Origin: Streptomyces sp. BK340
GTDB taxonomy: Bacteria > Actinomycetota > Actinomycetes > Streptomycetales > Streptomycetaceae
NCBI RefSeq assembly: GCF_007827595.1
Contig: NZ_VISR01000010.1
Coordinates: forward strand, 62,001 to 126,000
DNA: 64,000 nucleotides
Direction: 5' to 3'
Part shown: positions 27,196 to 35,581 of the stretch, piece by piece
How positions within the stretch are numbered: the first letter of the stretch is position 1
Layout: the number at the start of each line of letters is the position of its first letter
Translations under genes and position numbers: made by a program
Notes under the pieces: model-generated
Seen by the model: only the letters and a program-made list of their open reading frames with translations
Told to the model about the DNA's origin: nothing
Database searches by the model: none

Positions 27196-27215
27196 AGTAA
27201 GGCTCCTTAACTTTA
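27196..27215. promoter_or_regulatory. Probable ROK-repressor operator between the repressor and permease genes
   Basis: AGTAAGGCTCCTTAACTTTA is an imperfect dyad, 16/20 identical to the csxA site. A TTGACG -35-like element lies at 27185-27190, so the site overlaps the likely permease promoter. It is also 24 bases upstream of the repressor start, which allows autoregulation. Confidence 0.7.
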
Positions 27216-27272
27216 TCGGCCATCCCGTCTCCTCCGGCAGAACCCTCTCCGTGCCTCGCGTCAGGAGCCCCC

Positions 27273-28730
27273 ATGTCCGGTAGCCCGCCACCCTCGGGTG
27301 GCTTCGTCCGCCGTGTCGGCCTGTTCCAGGCCACGGCCATCAACATGAGCCAGATGTGCGGCATCGGCCCGTTCGTGACGATCCCGCTGATGGTCGGCGC
27401 GTTCGGCGGCCCCCAGGCGGTCATCGGATTCGTCGCGGGCGCGGTGCTGGCCCTCTGCGACGGGCTGGTGTGGGCCGAGCTGGGCGCCGCCATGCCCGGC
27501 TCCGGCGGCAGCTACGTCTACCTCCGCCAGGCCTTCCAGTACCGCACGGGCCGGCTGATGCCGTTCCTGTTCGTGTGGACGGCGATGCTCTTCATCCCGC
27601 TGATCATGTCCACCGGCGTGGTCGGCTTCGTGCAGTACCTGGGCTACCTCGTCCCCGACCTCGGCCGGACCTCGGGGGACCTCATCGGCCTCGGCGTCAT
27701 CGCCCTCGTCGTGCTGCTGCTCTGGCGCGGCGTCGAGCACATCGCCCGCATCACCGCCGTGATGTGGACCGTGATGATCGCCTCGGTGCTCCTGGTGATC
27801 GTCGCCGCGGCCACGGACTTCAGCCCGCACCGGGCCTTCACCTACCCGGCGCACGCCTTCGACCTCACCTCGAACCACTTCTGGCTCGGCTTCGCCGCGG
27901 GCCTGACCATCGGCATCTACGACTACCTCGGCTACAACACCACCGCCTACATGGGCGCCGAGATCAAGGACCCCGGCCGCATCCTGCCGCGCTCCATCCT
28001 CTTCTCGATCCTCGGCATCATGGCGATCTACCTGCTCCTGCAGATCGGCACGCTCGGCGTCCTCGACTGGCACCGCATGAGCGACCCGAAGGACATCGCC
28101 TCCACCTCGGTGGCCTCCGCGGTGCTGGAGGAGACCTGGGGCAAAGGCGCCGCCGACACGGTGACCGTCCTCATCCTGATCACGGCCTTCGCCTCGGTCT
28201 TCACGGGCCTGCTCGGCGGCTCCCGCGTCCCCTACGACGCGGCCCGCGACCGGGTCTTCTTCCGCCCGTACGAGAAACTGCACCCGAAGCACCGCTTCCC
28301 GATGCTGGGCCTGGCGACCATGGGCGTGATCACCGCGGTCGGCTTCCTGATCGGGAGGCACACCGACCTCGCCACGCTGATCCAGCTGCTCACCACGGTG
28401 ATGGTGATCGTCCAGGCGCTGGCCCAGATCGTCGCCCTCTCCGTCCTGCGCAAGCGGCAGCCGACGCTGCGCCGCCCGTACCGGATGTGGCTCTACCCGC
28501 TCCCCGGCATCATCGCCTTCGCCGGCTGGTGCGTGATCTACGCCTACGCCGACAAGAACTCCCCGGGCCGTCACCCCATCGAGTGGTCCCTGGGCTGGCT
28601 GGTCCTCGGCTGCGTGGCCTTCCTGGTCTGGGCGCGATGGGAGAAGGTCTGGCCGTTCGGCGAACGGGAGATCAGCGAGGAGTACCTGGCCGCCACGCCG
28701 GTGCCGGACGGTCAGCCGGCCGGGGCCTGA
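27273..28730 (+). CDS. APC-superfamily amino acid/amine permease
   Basis: A 485-residue protein with about 12 membrane segments. The N-terminal APC motif is FQATAINMSQMCGIGPF, the loop PGSGGSYVYLRQAF is typical of APC helix 3, and the region GLTIGIYDYLGYNTTAYMGAEIKDP is characteristic of the superfamily. It imports amino acids or small amines in symport with protons. AGGAG precedes the ATG. Its promoter carries the same ROK operator as csxA, so the cargo could be an amino sugar or another chitosan-related nitrogen source; this is inference. A palindromic terminator follows. Confidence 0.88.
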   Translation: MSGSPPPSGGFVRRVGLFQATAINMSQMCGIGPFVTIPLMVGAFGGPQAVIGFVAGAVLALCDGLVWAELGAAMPGSGGSYVYLRQAFQYRTGRLMPFLFVWTAMLFIPLIMSTGVVGFVQYLGYLVPDLGRTSGDLIGLGVIALVVLLLWRGVEHIARITAVMWTVMIASVLLVIVAAATDFSPHRAFTYPAHAFDLTSNHFWLGFAAGLTIGIYDYLGYNTTAYMGAEIKDPGRILPRSILFSILGIMAIYLLLQIGTLGVLDWHRMSDPKDIASTSVASAVLEETWGKGAADTVTVLILITAFASVFTGLLGGSRVPYDAARDRVFFRPYEKLHPKHRFPMLGLATMGVITAVGFLIGRHTDLATLIQLLTTVMVIVQALAQIVALSVLRKRQPTLRRPYRMWLYPLPGIIAFAGWCVIYAYADKNSPGRHPIEWSLGWLVLGCVAFLVWARWEKVWPFGEREISEEYLAATPVPDGQPAGA

Positions 28731-28786
28731 CTCCGACAGCCGTGCGCTGCACCGGAGTCACCGCCATGGGGTGCGCGCACACGGAA

Positions 28787-28810
28787 GCCGGTCCGCCCGG
28801 GCGGACCGGC
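28787..28810. terminator. Perfect 24 bp palindrome, bidirectional terminator
   Basis: GCCGGTCCGC-CCGG-GCGGACCGGC, between the permease stop and the convergent SPW gene. It is followed by CCCGTCTTCCTTT. It most likely ends both transcripts. Confidence 0.8.
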
Positions 28811-28873
28811 CCCGTCTTCCTTTCGTGGCCTTCGCTTCCTTCGACGTGGTCCTCCCTTCCTCGTGCCCTGTCC

Positions 28874-29311
28874 TTATGGCTTGGGGACGCTCTTCGCAGC
28901 CGTACCGGCGCACATCAGACTGAGAACGATGGCCAGGGCGCCGATGACGATGTTGTTGATGATCACGCCGGTGTCCGGGCTGCTGCCCACGATCCACGGC
29001 GCGATGATCATCCAGACACCCATGGCGCACATGGCCCAGCTGAGGCCGTACATCCGCTCGGGGGCCGTGGTGAACCCCAGTGCCAGCAGACCTATGGCGA
29101 TGCCCACGATCAGGTTGTGGGTGGCGAGCGCCGGCTGGCTTGTCGTGTAGTGCAGGATCCACGGAGATGCCGCGCAGTACAGACCGAGCAGGAACACCGG
29201 CCCGTCCACCAGCGCCACATCACGACCACCGAGCATGCGGGCGTACCGGGCCCGCATTTCGGAGACATCGGGGTGGGTTGTCATGTCACCCCTGTGCGAG
29301 ACGTTGGCCAT
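28874..29311 (-). CDS. SPW-repeat membrane protein
   Basis: A 145-residue protein with four hydrophobic helices arranged as two repeats, each containing the family tripeptide-like motif (ASPWILHY near residue 49 and IAPWIVGSSP near residue 104). SPW proteins are small membrane proteins of unknown function in actinobacteria and proteobacteria. The ATG at 29311 begins MANVSHRGD; an internal ATG at 29284 is an alternative. Confidence 0.88.
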   Translation of the reverse strand: MANVSHRGDMTTHPDVSEMRARYARMLGGRDVALVDGPVFLLGLYCAASPWILHYTTSQPALATHNLIVGIAIGLLALGFTTAPERMYGLSWAMCAMGVWMIIAPWIVGSSPDTGVIINNIVIGALAIVLSLMCAGTAAKSVPKP

Positions 29312-29709
29312 GACTCGTCTCCTTCTTGACTTGCGGGCCTGACCGCGCCTGGTGCGGTGTGCGTGCGGTAAGCGCCGTGTACCTAGTTTCCTCTTATTCG
29401 CCCTTTATGTGTAGAGGTCGGTGCGTCCCTTTGACCGTGCGGTCCGGGAGAGGGGAGAGCCCCCGAAGAGCGCCGACTCTCTCCGGGGGCCGACGGAGGG
29501 GAGCGATGTCTCGGCGGCGGACTCCTCGAAACCGCACCGTTTCCGCACCGGAGCCTCCGGCCCGGACCGGCCCCAGCAGACACCGAAGCCGGTCCGGCGC
29601 AGGGTGACGCAGGGAATATCACGGCTCTCGCATGGGACGATGCCGTCATCCTCGGAGCGCTCGATCCGAGTCCTCAACCCGCATCGATTCTGCATCGTAG
29701 AGTCACGGT
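29312..29709. other. 398-base divergent intergenic region
   Basis: It separates the SPW gene from the MerR/B12 regulator gene and should hold both promoters. Coding-like frames here lack any recognisable product. I see no convincing operator or RNA element. Confidence 0.5.
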
Positions 29710-30744
29710 GTGGACGAAAAGCACATCGGTGCCAACCCCTCCGCACCGGACGAAGGGGCGGCCGAGGCGGGTCTGACCACGGGTGCCCTCGCCCGCCGGC
29801 TCGGGGTCTCACCCACCACCCTGCGCTCCTGGGAACGCCGCTACGGCATCGGACCCGCCGAGCGCATGGCGGGCCGGCACCGGCGCTGGTCGCCCCGGGA
29901 CGTGGCCGTGCTGGAGACGATGTGCCGGCTGACCGCGGCAGGCCTGGCCCCCGCCGAGGCGGCCCGGGCCGCGCGGAACGAGGCCTCGGCGGGCGGGCCC
30001 CGGCGCCGCGCCGCCCAGGACGAGGCGGCGACGGGCGTACCCGCGTCCGCGCGCTCCACCGAGGCCTCCGCGCCGCCCTCGGACGCCGTGCGCCAGGAGT
30101 GCCGTGGCCTGGCCCGCGCGGCGGTGCGGCTGGACGCGCCGACCGTGGAGGAGCGGCTGGCCGCCGCAGTGTCCGGGTTCGGCCTCGTCCACGCCTGGCA
30201 GGAGGTCATGGTGCCCACCCTGCATGCCGTGGGCCGCAAGTGGGCCACCTCCGGGGACCGCTACGTGGAGGTGGAGCACCTGCTGTCCTGGCACGTCTCC
30301 ACCACCCTGCGCCGGCACACCCGACCGCCCGCCGTTTCCGCCGGTCCCACCGCGGCGAGCCCGGTCCTGCTGGCCTGCGTGCCCGGCGAGCAGCACACCC
30401 TGCCCCTGGAGGCGCTCAACGCAGGACTGAGTCAACTCGGCATCGCCACGAGGATGTTCGGCGCCGCCGTCCCCGTGGAGGCGCTCGCGGCGGCGGTACG
30501 GCGCCTGGGCCCTGCCGCCGTGGTGCTGTGGGCGCAGGCCCGCTCCACGGCGAGCCTGCCGCTGGCGCAGCATGTCGCGGCCACGGAGTGGGGGGTGAAG
30601 GGAGCCAGATCGCGACCGCTGGTCCTCCTCGGCGGCCCCGGCTGGGCGGGCCGGACCGGCCACGGCATGCTCCGCCCGGCGAGCCTGCCCCAAGCCCTCG
30701 ACGCGCTGGCGGCGACCTGCGGCCGACCGGGCCCGGAACGGTAG
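29710..30744 (+). CDS. MerR-type regulator with B12-binding domain (CarH/LitR-like)
   Basis: A 344-residue protein from a GTG start. The N-terminal MerR helix-turn-helix is TTGALARRLGVSPTTLRSWE with the wing RMAGRHRRWSP. A helical B12-binding cap follows, with VGRKWATSGDRYVEVEH. The C-terminal flavodoxin-like cobalamin domain has GEQHTLPLEA, which carries the E-x-H motif that places a His under cobalt. In CarH/LitR this architecture senses light through adenosylcobalamin and represses carotenoid or stress genes in the dark. Here the cap has one extra residue between Trp and the Glu-His pair compared with CarH as I remember it. No carotenoid genes are nearby, so the target is unknown. Confidence 0.85.
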   Translation: MDEKHIGANPSAPDEGAAEAGLTTGALARRLGVSPTTLRSWERRYGIGPAERMAGRHRRWSPRDVAVLETMCRLTAAGLAPAEAARAARNEASAGGPRRRAAQDEAATGVPASARSTEASAPPSDAVRQECRGLARAAVRLDAPTVEERLAAAVSGFGLVHAWQEVMVPTLHAVGRKWATSGDRYVEVEHLLSWHVSTTLRRHTRPPAVSAGPTAASPVLLACVPGEQHTLPLEALNAGLSQLGIATRMFGAAVPVEALAAAVRRLGPAAVVLWAQARSTASLPLAQHVAATEWGVKGARSRPLVLLGGPGWAGRTGHGMLRPASLPQALDALAATCGRPGPER

Positions 30745-30974
30745 GCCCCAGGGCGCGGCCGGACCGTCTCCAGCCACGTCCGCGCGCCCAGCCGAAGTGG
30801 GCAGCCCCTTCGGACGGTTCGGTGCTCGGGGCCGGATGCGCCAGTGCGCCCGAAGTGCAGGTTCGGGGGAGAGCCGAGAAGTCGCGTCCACTGGGAAGTT
30901 CCGGTCGTGGACGACCGGCGGACGCACCCTCGTGAGATTCAATGTTCCGCGATACGAGACCCGTCGGGATTTCC

Positions 30975-31004
30975 TTGACGGCTTTCGCGGGCGGCTGCCA
31001 CGAT
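30975..31004 (+). promoter_or_regulatory. Probable promoter of the leader peptide/ssu unit
   Basis: TTGACG (30975-30980), an 18-base spacer, then CACGAT (30999-31004). Transcription would start at or near the ATG at 31012, giving a leaderless leader-peptide mRNA. The preceding 230 bases (30745-30974) show no gene. Confidence 0.5.
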
Positions 31005-31011
31005 CGGCGAC

Positions 31012-31095
31012 ATGACGATGCGACTGGACCTCACGCGGCGACGCCACGTCGACCTCGCGCGTGTCTCCAGCGCCTCCTGTCGCACCGCGGCCTGA
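31012..31095 (+). CDS. Cys-containing leader peptide of a sulfur gene unit
   Basis: A 27-codon ORF reading MTMRLDLTRRRHVDLARVSS, then ASCRTAA and stop. It matches the actinobacterial putative leader peptides (RRHVDLxRVSSAxC pattern) found before sulfur-assimilation genes. There, ribosome stalling at the Cys codon (here the UGU near the end) is thought to control downstream expression by attenuation. An internal ATG at 31018 would also give the canonical form. The next gene, 230 bases on, is ssuE, which supports a role in sensing cysteine supply. Confidence 0.85.
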   Translation: MTMRLDLTRRRHVDLARVSSASCRTAA

Positions 31096-31149
31096 TCGTC
31101 CGCCTTTTCGATCCGCCGCGATTCCTTCTCCTCCCTTCTGCTTCCGCCT

Positions 31150-31181
31150 GAATTCCCCTGCGTTCGGCGCGCAACGAATTC
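31150..31181 (+). promoter_or_regulatory. Possible attenuator hairpin between leader peptide and ssuE
   Basis: GAATTC (31150-31155) can pair with GAATTC (31176-31181), and inner CGTT with AACG. It lies in the 230-base leader between the peptide stop and ssuE. Whether it forms antiterminator or RBS-masking alternatives was not computed. Confidence 0.35.
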
Positions 31182-31325
31182 GGCGTGCCCGGAGCGGAAA
31201 GCGGAGCGCATCGTCGCCTGAAGGACGAGTACTTCGACAGGCACGTGCCGCCCTTCCCCAGCCTGACTTCCCCCTTCTCGCGCCCGTCTCCCCACCGGCG
31301 CCCGGCACCCAGAATGAGGCACCCC

Positions 31326-31883
31326 ATGGCCACCGTCCTGTCCGTCTCCGGCAGCCCCTCCGCCTCCTCGCGCACCGGCCGCCTGCTGCGCCACCTGGAC
31401 CAGCGTCTGATCGCGCAGGGCCATCAGGTGATCCCGCTCGACGTCCGCACGATTCCGGCCGACGCGCTGCTCGGCGCGGACTTCGGGCACCCGGCCATCG
31501 CCGAGGTGACCGAGCTGTTCGCCCGCGCCGACGGCGTCGTGGTCGGCACGCCCGTCTACAAGGCGTCGTACTCGGGAGTCCTCAAGGCGCTCCTCGACCT
31601 GCTGCCGCAGTACGCGCTCACCGGCAAGACCGTGCTGCCGCTCGCCACCGGCGGCTCCACCGCGCATGTCCTCGCCATCGACTACGCGCTGCGCCCGGTG
31701 CTGAACTCCATGGGCGCCGCCCACATAGTCCAGGGCTGGTTCACCCTCGACAAGGACATCACCGTACGAGAGGACGGCTCGCTCACCGTGGCTCCGGCCA
31801 CCACCGAGGCCCTGGAACAGATCGTGGACCAGTTCTCGGCGGCCCTGGAGCGCACCACTCCCGTACTGGCGGCGGCCGGTTGA
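31326..31883 (+). CDS. ssuE: NAD(P)H-dependent FMN reductase, SsuE type
   Basis: About 185 residues of the flavodoxin-like FMN reductase family. MATVLSVSGSPSASSRTG gives the phosphate/FMN loop, VVGTPVYKASYSGVLK is the conserved second FMN segment, and LPLATGGS the third. It reduces FMN with NADPH and passes FMNH2 to the monooxygenase SsuD. The ATG at 31326 has GAGG 7 bases upstream; an open frame continues upstream but is not conserved. It is controlled in all likelihood by the Cys leader peptide in front and lies 134 bases before ssuD. Confidence 0.92.
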   Translation: MATVLSVSGSPSASSRTGRLLRHLDQRLIAQGHQVIPLDVRTIPADALLGADFGHPAIAEVTELFARADGVVVGTPVYKASYSGVLKALLDLLPQYALTGKTVLPLATGGSTAHVLAIDYALRPVLNSMGAAHIVQGWFTLDKDITVREDGSLTVAPATTEALEQIVDQFSAALERTTPVLAAAG

Positions 31884-32017
31884 GCGGCACGACCGCACAG
31901 GTACGGCGGTAACGCCTCGACGCCGAAAGTGAGTTGCTCTGCGCCGCTGTCGACACCGGCACCTGCTGAACGGAACCCGCCGCCCCGTCACGGCCTGCTC
32001 TGATCGGAGACCCCCAC

Positions 32018-33163
32018 GTGTCCCTCACCTTCCACTGGTTCCTGCCCACCAACGGCGACAGTCGGCATGTCGTCGGCGGCGGCCACGGCACCCCGGCCAC
32101 CGCATCCGGCCGGGACCGGCCGCCGACCGTGGCCTACCTGAGCCAGATCGCGCGGGCCGCCGAGGACCTGGGCTTCGTCGGCGCGCTCACCCCGACCGGC
32201 GCCTGGTGCGACGACGCGTGGCTGACCACCGCCATGGTCAGCCAGCACACCGAACGGCTGAAGTTCCTGGTCGCCTTCCGGCCCGGCTTCGTCTCGCCGA
32301 CCCTGGCCGCGCAGATGGCGTCCACCTTCCAGCGGCAGACCGGCGGACGACTCCTGCTCAACGTGGTCACCGGCGGCGAGAGTCACGAGCAGCGGGCCTA
32401 CGGCGACTTCCTCGACAAGGACGACCGCTACCGCCGTACCGGCGAATTCCTGCACATCGTAAGGGAGTTGTGGGAGGGCAAGAGTGTCGACCTGCACGGG
32501 GAACACCTCCAGGTCGAGGACGCCAGGCTCGCCCGTGTGCCCGCCCCCGTCCCCGAGGTGTACTTCGGCGGGTCCTCGCCCGTCGCCGGAGAGGTCGCCG
32601 CCAAGCACGTCGACGTGTACCTCACCTGGGGTGAGCCACCCGCTCAGGTCGCCGAGAAGATCGCCTGGATCCGGGGGCTCGCCGCAGAGCACGGGCGCAC
32701 CCTGCGCTTCGGCATCCGGCTCCACGTCATCACCCGCGACACCTCGGAGCAGGCCTGGGCGGAGGCCGGCCGGCTGCTCGCGGGCTTCGACACCGAGACG
32801 GTGAAGTCCGTGCAGGCCGGACTGGCCCGCAGCGAGTCCGAAGGGCAGCGGCGGATGCTCGCCCTGCACGGCGGCGGCAACCGTGACGGCCTCGAGATCC
32901 ACCCCAACCTCTGGGCCGGGATCGGCCTGGTGCGCGGCGGCGCGGGCACGGCGCTCGTGGGCAGCCACGAGGAGGTCGCCGAGCGCATCAAGGAGTACGC
33001 GGCCCTGGGAATCGAGGAGTTCGTGCTGTCCGGATATCCGCACCTGGAGGAGGCGTACTGGTTCGGGGAGGGAGTGCTGCCGCGGCTTGCCGCGGAGGGG
33101 CTGTGGCGGCACCCCTTCGGTGGGGCGATCGCTGCTACGGCCCAGGTTCCTTTCGCGGGCTGA
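32018..33163 (+). CDS. ssuD: FMNH2-dependent alkanesulfonate monooxygenase
   Basis: A 381-residue luciferase-like TIM-barrel enzyme. FHWFLPTNGDSR at the N-terminus, AYLSQIARAAEDLGFVGALTPTG, VVTGGESHEQRAYGDF and VYFGGSSP are hallmark SsuD segments. It splits alkanesulfonates to sulfite and aldehyde using FMNH2 from SsuE and O2, releasing sulfur for cysteine synthesis. The GTG start at 32018 has GGAG upstream. No sulfonate ABC transporter (ssuABC) is encoded in this window, so uptake must be encoded elsewhere. Confidence 0.95.
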   Translation: MSLTFHWFLPTNGDSRHVVGGGHGTPATASGRDRPPTVAYLSQIARAAEDLGFVGALTPTGAWCDDAWLTTAMVSQHTERLKFLVAFRPGFVSPTLAAQMASTFQRQTGGRLLLNVVTGGESHEQRAYGDFLDKDDRYRRTGEFLHIVRELWEGKSVDLHGEHLQVEDARLARVPAPVPEVYFGGSSPVAGEVAAKHVDVYLTWGEPPAQVAEKIAWIRGLAAEHGRTLRFGIRLHVITRDTSEQAWAEAGRLLAGFDTETVKSVQAGLARSESEGQRRMLALHGGGNRDGLEIHPNLWAGIGLVRGGAGTALVGSHEEVAERIKEYAALGIEEFVLSGYPHLEEAYWFGEGVLPRLAAEGLWRHPFGGAIAATAQVPFAG

Positions 33164-33250
33164 GTGAATATTCAACTGGCCCTGATTCAACCGGTTCTCC
33201 GGGCGATTTCCCGTGTCGAATTCTTGTCGATCCGTCATTAGCATGGACCT

Positions 33251-33688
33251 ATGAACGCTACACCGGAGTTCTACGTGGTAAGGGAGGGTGACACACTCTC
33301 CAAAATCGCGGCCAAGTTCCATGTGCCCCTGGCCCAGATCGAGCAGTGGAACCCCCAGATCAAGAATCCGAACGTCATTCAGGTGGGCCAGCAGGTCCGT
33401 GTGGCGGCGCCGAGTCAGCAGCCGGTCGGCGCGGACGAGCCCTTCCCGGGCAAGGACTTCTTCCAGCCGTCCGTGAGCAGTCCGATCATCGAGGTCATGG
33501 GCTGGCGCCTCATCGAGGAAGGCTGCTCGGCGTATCCCGACGACGAGCCGGACTTCCAGTGGAGTGAGGAGGACCGGGAATCGTACGCCAACTGGCAGCG
33601 CAAACTCGGGTTCGGCGGCAGCGACGCCGACGGAATGCCGGGGCCGGAGTCGTGGAAGAGACTCCATGTGCCCGCCCTGAGCCGCTAG
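33251..33688 (+). CDS. LysM-domain protein with C-terminal peptidoglycan-binding-like domain
   Basis: A 145-residue protein. An N-terminal LysM domain (YVVREGDTLSKIAAKF to VIQVGQQVRV, residues about 8-55) binds peptidoglycan or chitin-like glycans. The C-terminal part (MGWRLIEEGCSAY, ESYANWQRKLGF, ADGMPGPESWKRL) is the domain found at the end of secreted Streptomyces lysozyme-like enzymes and endolysins. No signal peptide is apparent, so export may be non-classical, or the protein may act after lysis. No Shine-Dalgarno is seen; TAGCAT lies 6 bases before the ATG, so the mRNA may be leaderless. Confidence 0.85.
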   Translation: MNATPEFYVVREGDTLSKIAAKFHVPLAQIEQWNPQIKNPNVIQVGQQVRVAAPSQQPVGADEPFPGKDFFQPSVSSPIIEVMGWRLIEEGCSAYPDDEPDFQWSEEDRESYANWQRKLGFGGSDADGMPGPESWKRLHVPALSR

Positions 33689-33715
33689 CCTGCCGGAGCG
33701 TCAGGAAAGCCCGCC

Positions 33716-34918
33716 ATGGCCACTTCCGTGGCGGCCCGGGGAAGTCCCTGGGCCCGAACGCGCCGACGGCTCGAGGCCGGGCTGCGTCCCAGGCCGCCGC
33801 GGTCGCCCTGGCGGGCCCGGGCCAAAACCCGTCTCGCCTATCTCGAGGTACAGCTGAAACGCGAGGAAGCCAGACCGCCCTCCGCCGACCGCAAGGCACT
33901 GCTCCGGGGAATGGAAAGCCACCTGGAAAAGGCCCGCGCGGCGGCGGAGGAGACGTTCGGGTGGCGGCGGTTGTGGTCGGGCTCGACCGCCCAGGAAGGC
34001 GTCTGGTCGAATCTGCGCAGCGCCGACGTGCTGCTGCTCCAGCTGGTGTCCGACCAGGAGGCCGCGGGCCGCGCCAGTGAGGTCATGGCGCTGGTCAAGC
34101 GCCATCTGGGCAGGGACGATCCGCAGCGCGTCAGACTCGCCCAGCGGATCCGCTCCATCGTCTCCGGCGAATTGGTGCCGACCGACCGGGAACTGCTGGT
34201 CCGGGCGCTGGACAGCGCGTACGTCGCCCTCGACGCCGAACTGGCCCGGGTCCGGAGCCTGCGCAACATTCTCTGGACCGCCACGTTCGTCGTCCTTCTC
34301 GGGGTGGCGGGCCTGGCCGTGTACGGCTGGTTCTTCCCCCAGTCGCTCAGCCTGTGCTTCGCACCCAAGCTCGGCCCCGGCGGCGGGACCGCCGTCGACA
34401 TCGTCTGCCCGAGCAAGGAATTCCGAGGTCTGCCGGCAGGCACCGTTCCCAGCAGTCGCGCCGATTCGAGGGACATCCTCACCGTCGAGGTGGCCGGGCT
34501 GGCCGGCGCGGCCTTCACCGTCATCGCCTCACTGCGCCACATCCGGGGCACCAGCACTCCCTACATGCTGCCCCTGGCGTCGGCGGTGCTGAAGTTCCCC
34601 ACCGGCGCCCTGTCCGCCTTCCTCGGGGTACTGCTGATCAGGGGCGCCTTCGTACCCGGACTCAGCGACCTGGACAGCCGATCGCAGGTCCTCGCCTGGG
34701 CCGCCGTCTTCGGTGCCGCGCAGCACCTGGTGACCCGCCTGGTCGACGACCGTGCGCAGATGACGCTGTCGGAGGTGGGCAAACCCACCGAGTCGGTGGT
34801 CGACCCGGAGAACGCCGCCGTCATGGAGGCCACCGTGTACGGGAACGGGCAGCAGACCCGCAGGGGCCAGGGCAAGGAAGCAGCGGTGGAGCAGCCTGCC
34901 GGGTCGCCCCCGCGGTGA
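33716..34918 (+). CDS. Membrane protein of unknown function
   Basis: A 400-residue protein. A basic, soluble N-terminal ~180 residues (many Arg/Lys/Glu, predicted helical) is followed by a membrane helix (ATFVVLLGVAGLAVYGWFF, near residue 195), an extracytoplasmic segment with two Cys (SLCFAPK, DIVCPSKEF), then about three more hydrophobic segments (VAGLAGAAFTVIASL, FPTGALSAFLGVLLI, VLAWAAVFGAAQHLVTRL). The C-terminal tail is charged and cytosolic. No family is recognised. It starts 27 bases after the LysM gene and may be co-expressed with it. Confidence 0.7.
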   Translation: MATSVAARGSPWARTRRRLEAGLRPRPPRSPWRARAKTRLAYLEVQLKREEARPPSADRKALLRGMESHLEKARAAAEETFGWRRLWSGSTAQEGVWSNLRSADVLLLQLVSDQEAAGRASEVMALVKRHLGRDDPQRVRLAQRIRSIVSGELVPTDRELLVRALDSAYVALDAELARVRSLRNILWTATFVVLLGVAGLAVYGWFFPQSLSLCFAPKLGPGGGTAVDIVCPSKEFRGLPAGTVPSSRADSRDILTVEVAGLAGAAFTVIASLRHIRGTSTPYMLPLASAVLKFPTGALSAFLGVLLIRGAFVPGLSDLDSRSQVLAWAAVFGAAQHLVTRLVDDRAQMTLSEVGKPTESVVDPENAAVMEATVYGNGQQTRRGQGKEAAVEQPAGSPPR

Positions 34919-35018
34919 AGGGGGGCGCCGACCTGCCACCCTGGTGGGCGAGTCGCGGGTGCAGGTGCCGTCGGGGCGCCGACCAGGTGAGCAACTCCGC
35001 CTGGCAGACTGCCGGTTC

Positions 35019-35555
35019 ATGACACGAGAACCGCTGGACGTGGGGGCGTCCGTCACCTTCGGACTGCTGGCCGCCTGGGCCGTGCACGACACCGAGGAAC
35101 TGGTCACGGTGCCGAGGTGGGTGCGGACCGGGGTTCCGGAGTTACGGAAGAGGTATCCCCGGGTGCCGGAGACGGTGTGGCGGCAACTGGAGTCGGTGGA
35201 CGGCCGCGAGTTCACGACCGCCGTGGCCGCGATGGCGGTCGTGCTCGCCGCGGCCGCCGCCGACGGGCACCGCACCGGCGGCCGCTCAGCCGTCTACCAG
35301 ACAGCGCTCAACGCTTTCGGCCTGCACGGTGTGGTGCACCTGGCCCAGGCGGCCGCGTTCCGGGGCTACACCCCGGGCTCGGTGACCACCCCGCTGATCG
35401 TCCTCCCGTTCACCCTCTGGGCCCGCGGCCGCCTGCGCCGCTCCGGGGTCCTCCGCCCCACCCGCCCGCGCGACGCACTCCAGGGCCTTGCCTTCGCCGC
35501 GGCCGCCACGGTGGGTACCCACGCCGTGGCGCGCCGGGTACTGCGCCACCGCTGA
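35019..35555 (+). CDS. HXXEE-domain membrane protein
   Basis: About 178 residues. The motif VHDTEEL (residues about 19-25) and a later GVVHLAQAAAFRGYTPG with hydrophobic helices match the HXXEE family of small membrane proteins, whose conserved His and Glu residues suggest metal or proton chemistry. The function is unknown. The ATG at 35019 begins MTREPLD. The 100-base gap before it contains a 12-base direct repeat (GGGGCGCCGACC), which I cannot assign. Confidence 0.75.
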   Translation: MTREPLDVGASVTFGLLAAWAVHDTEELVTVPRWVRTGVPELRKRYPRVPETVWRQLESVDGREFTTAVAAMAVVLAAAAADGHRTGGRSAVYQTALNAFGLHGVVHLAQAAAFRGYTPGSVTTPLIVLPFTLWARGRLRRSGVLRPTRPRDALQGLAFAAAATVGTHAVARRVLRHR

Positions 35556-35581
35556 CCCCGGCCCGCGTGCGAGCCGCGCAT

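Noticed and set aside
29600..29640. A sigma-R-type promoter (GGAAT with 18-base spacing) upstream of the B12 regulator
   Set aside because: The -10 GTT is absent at the required distance.
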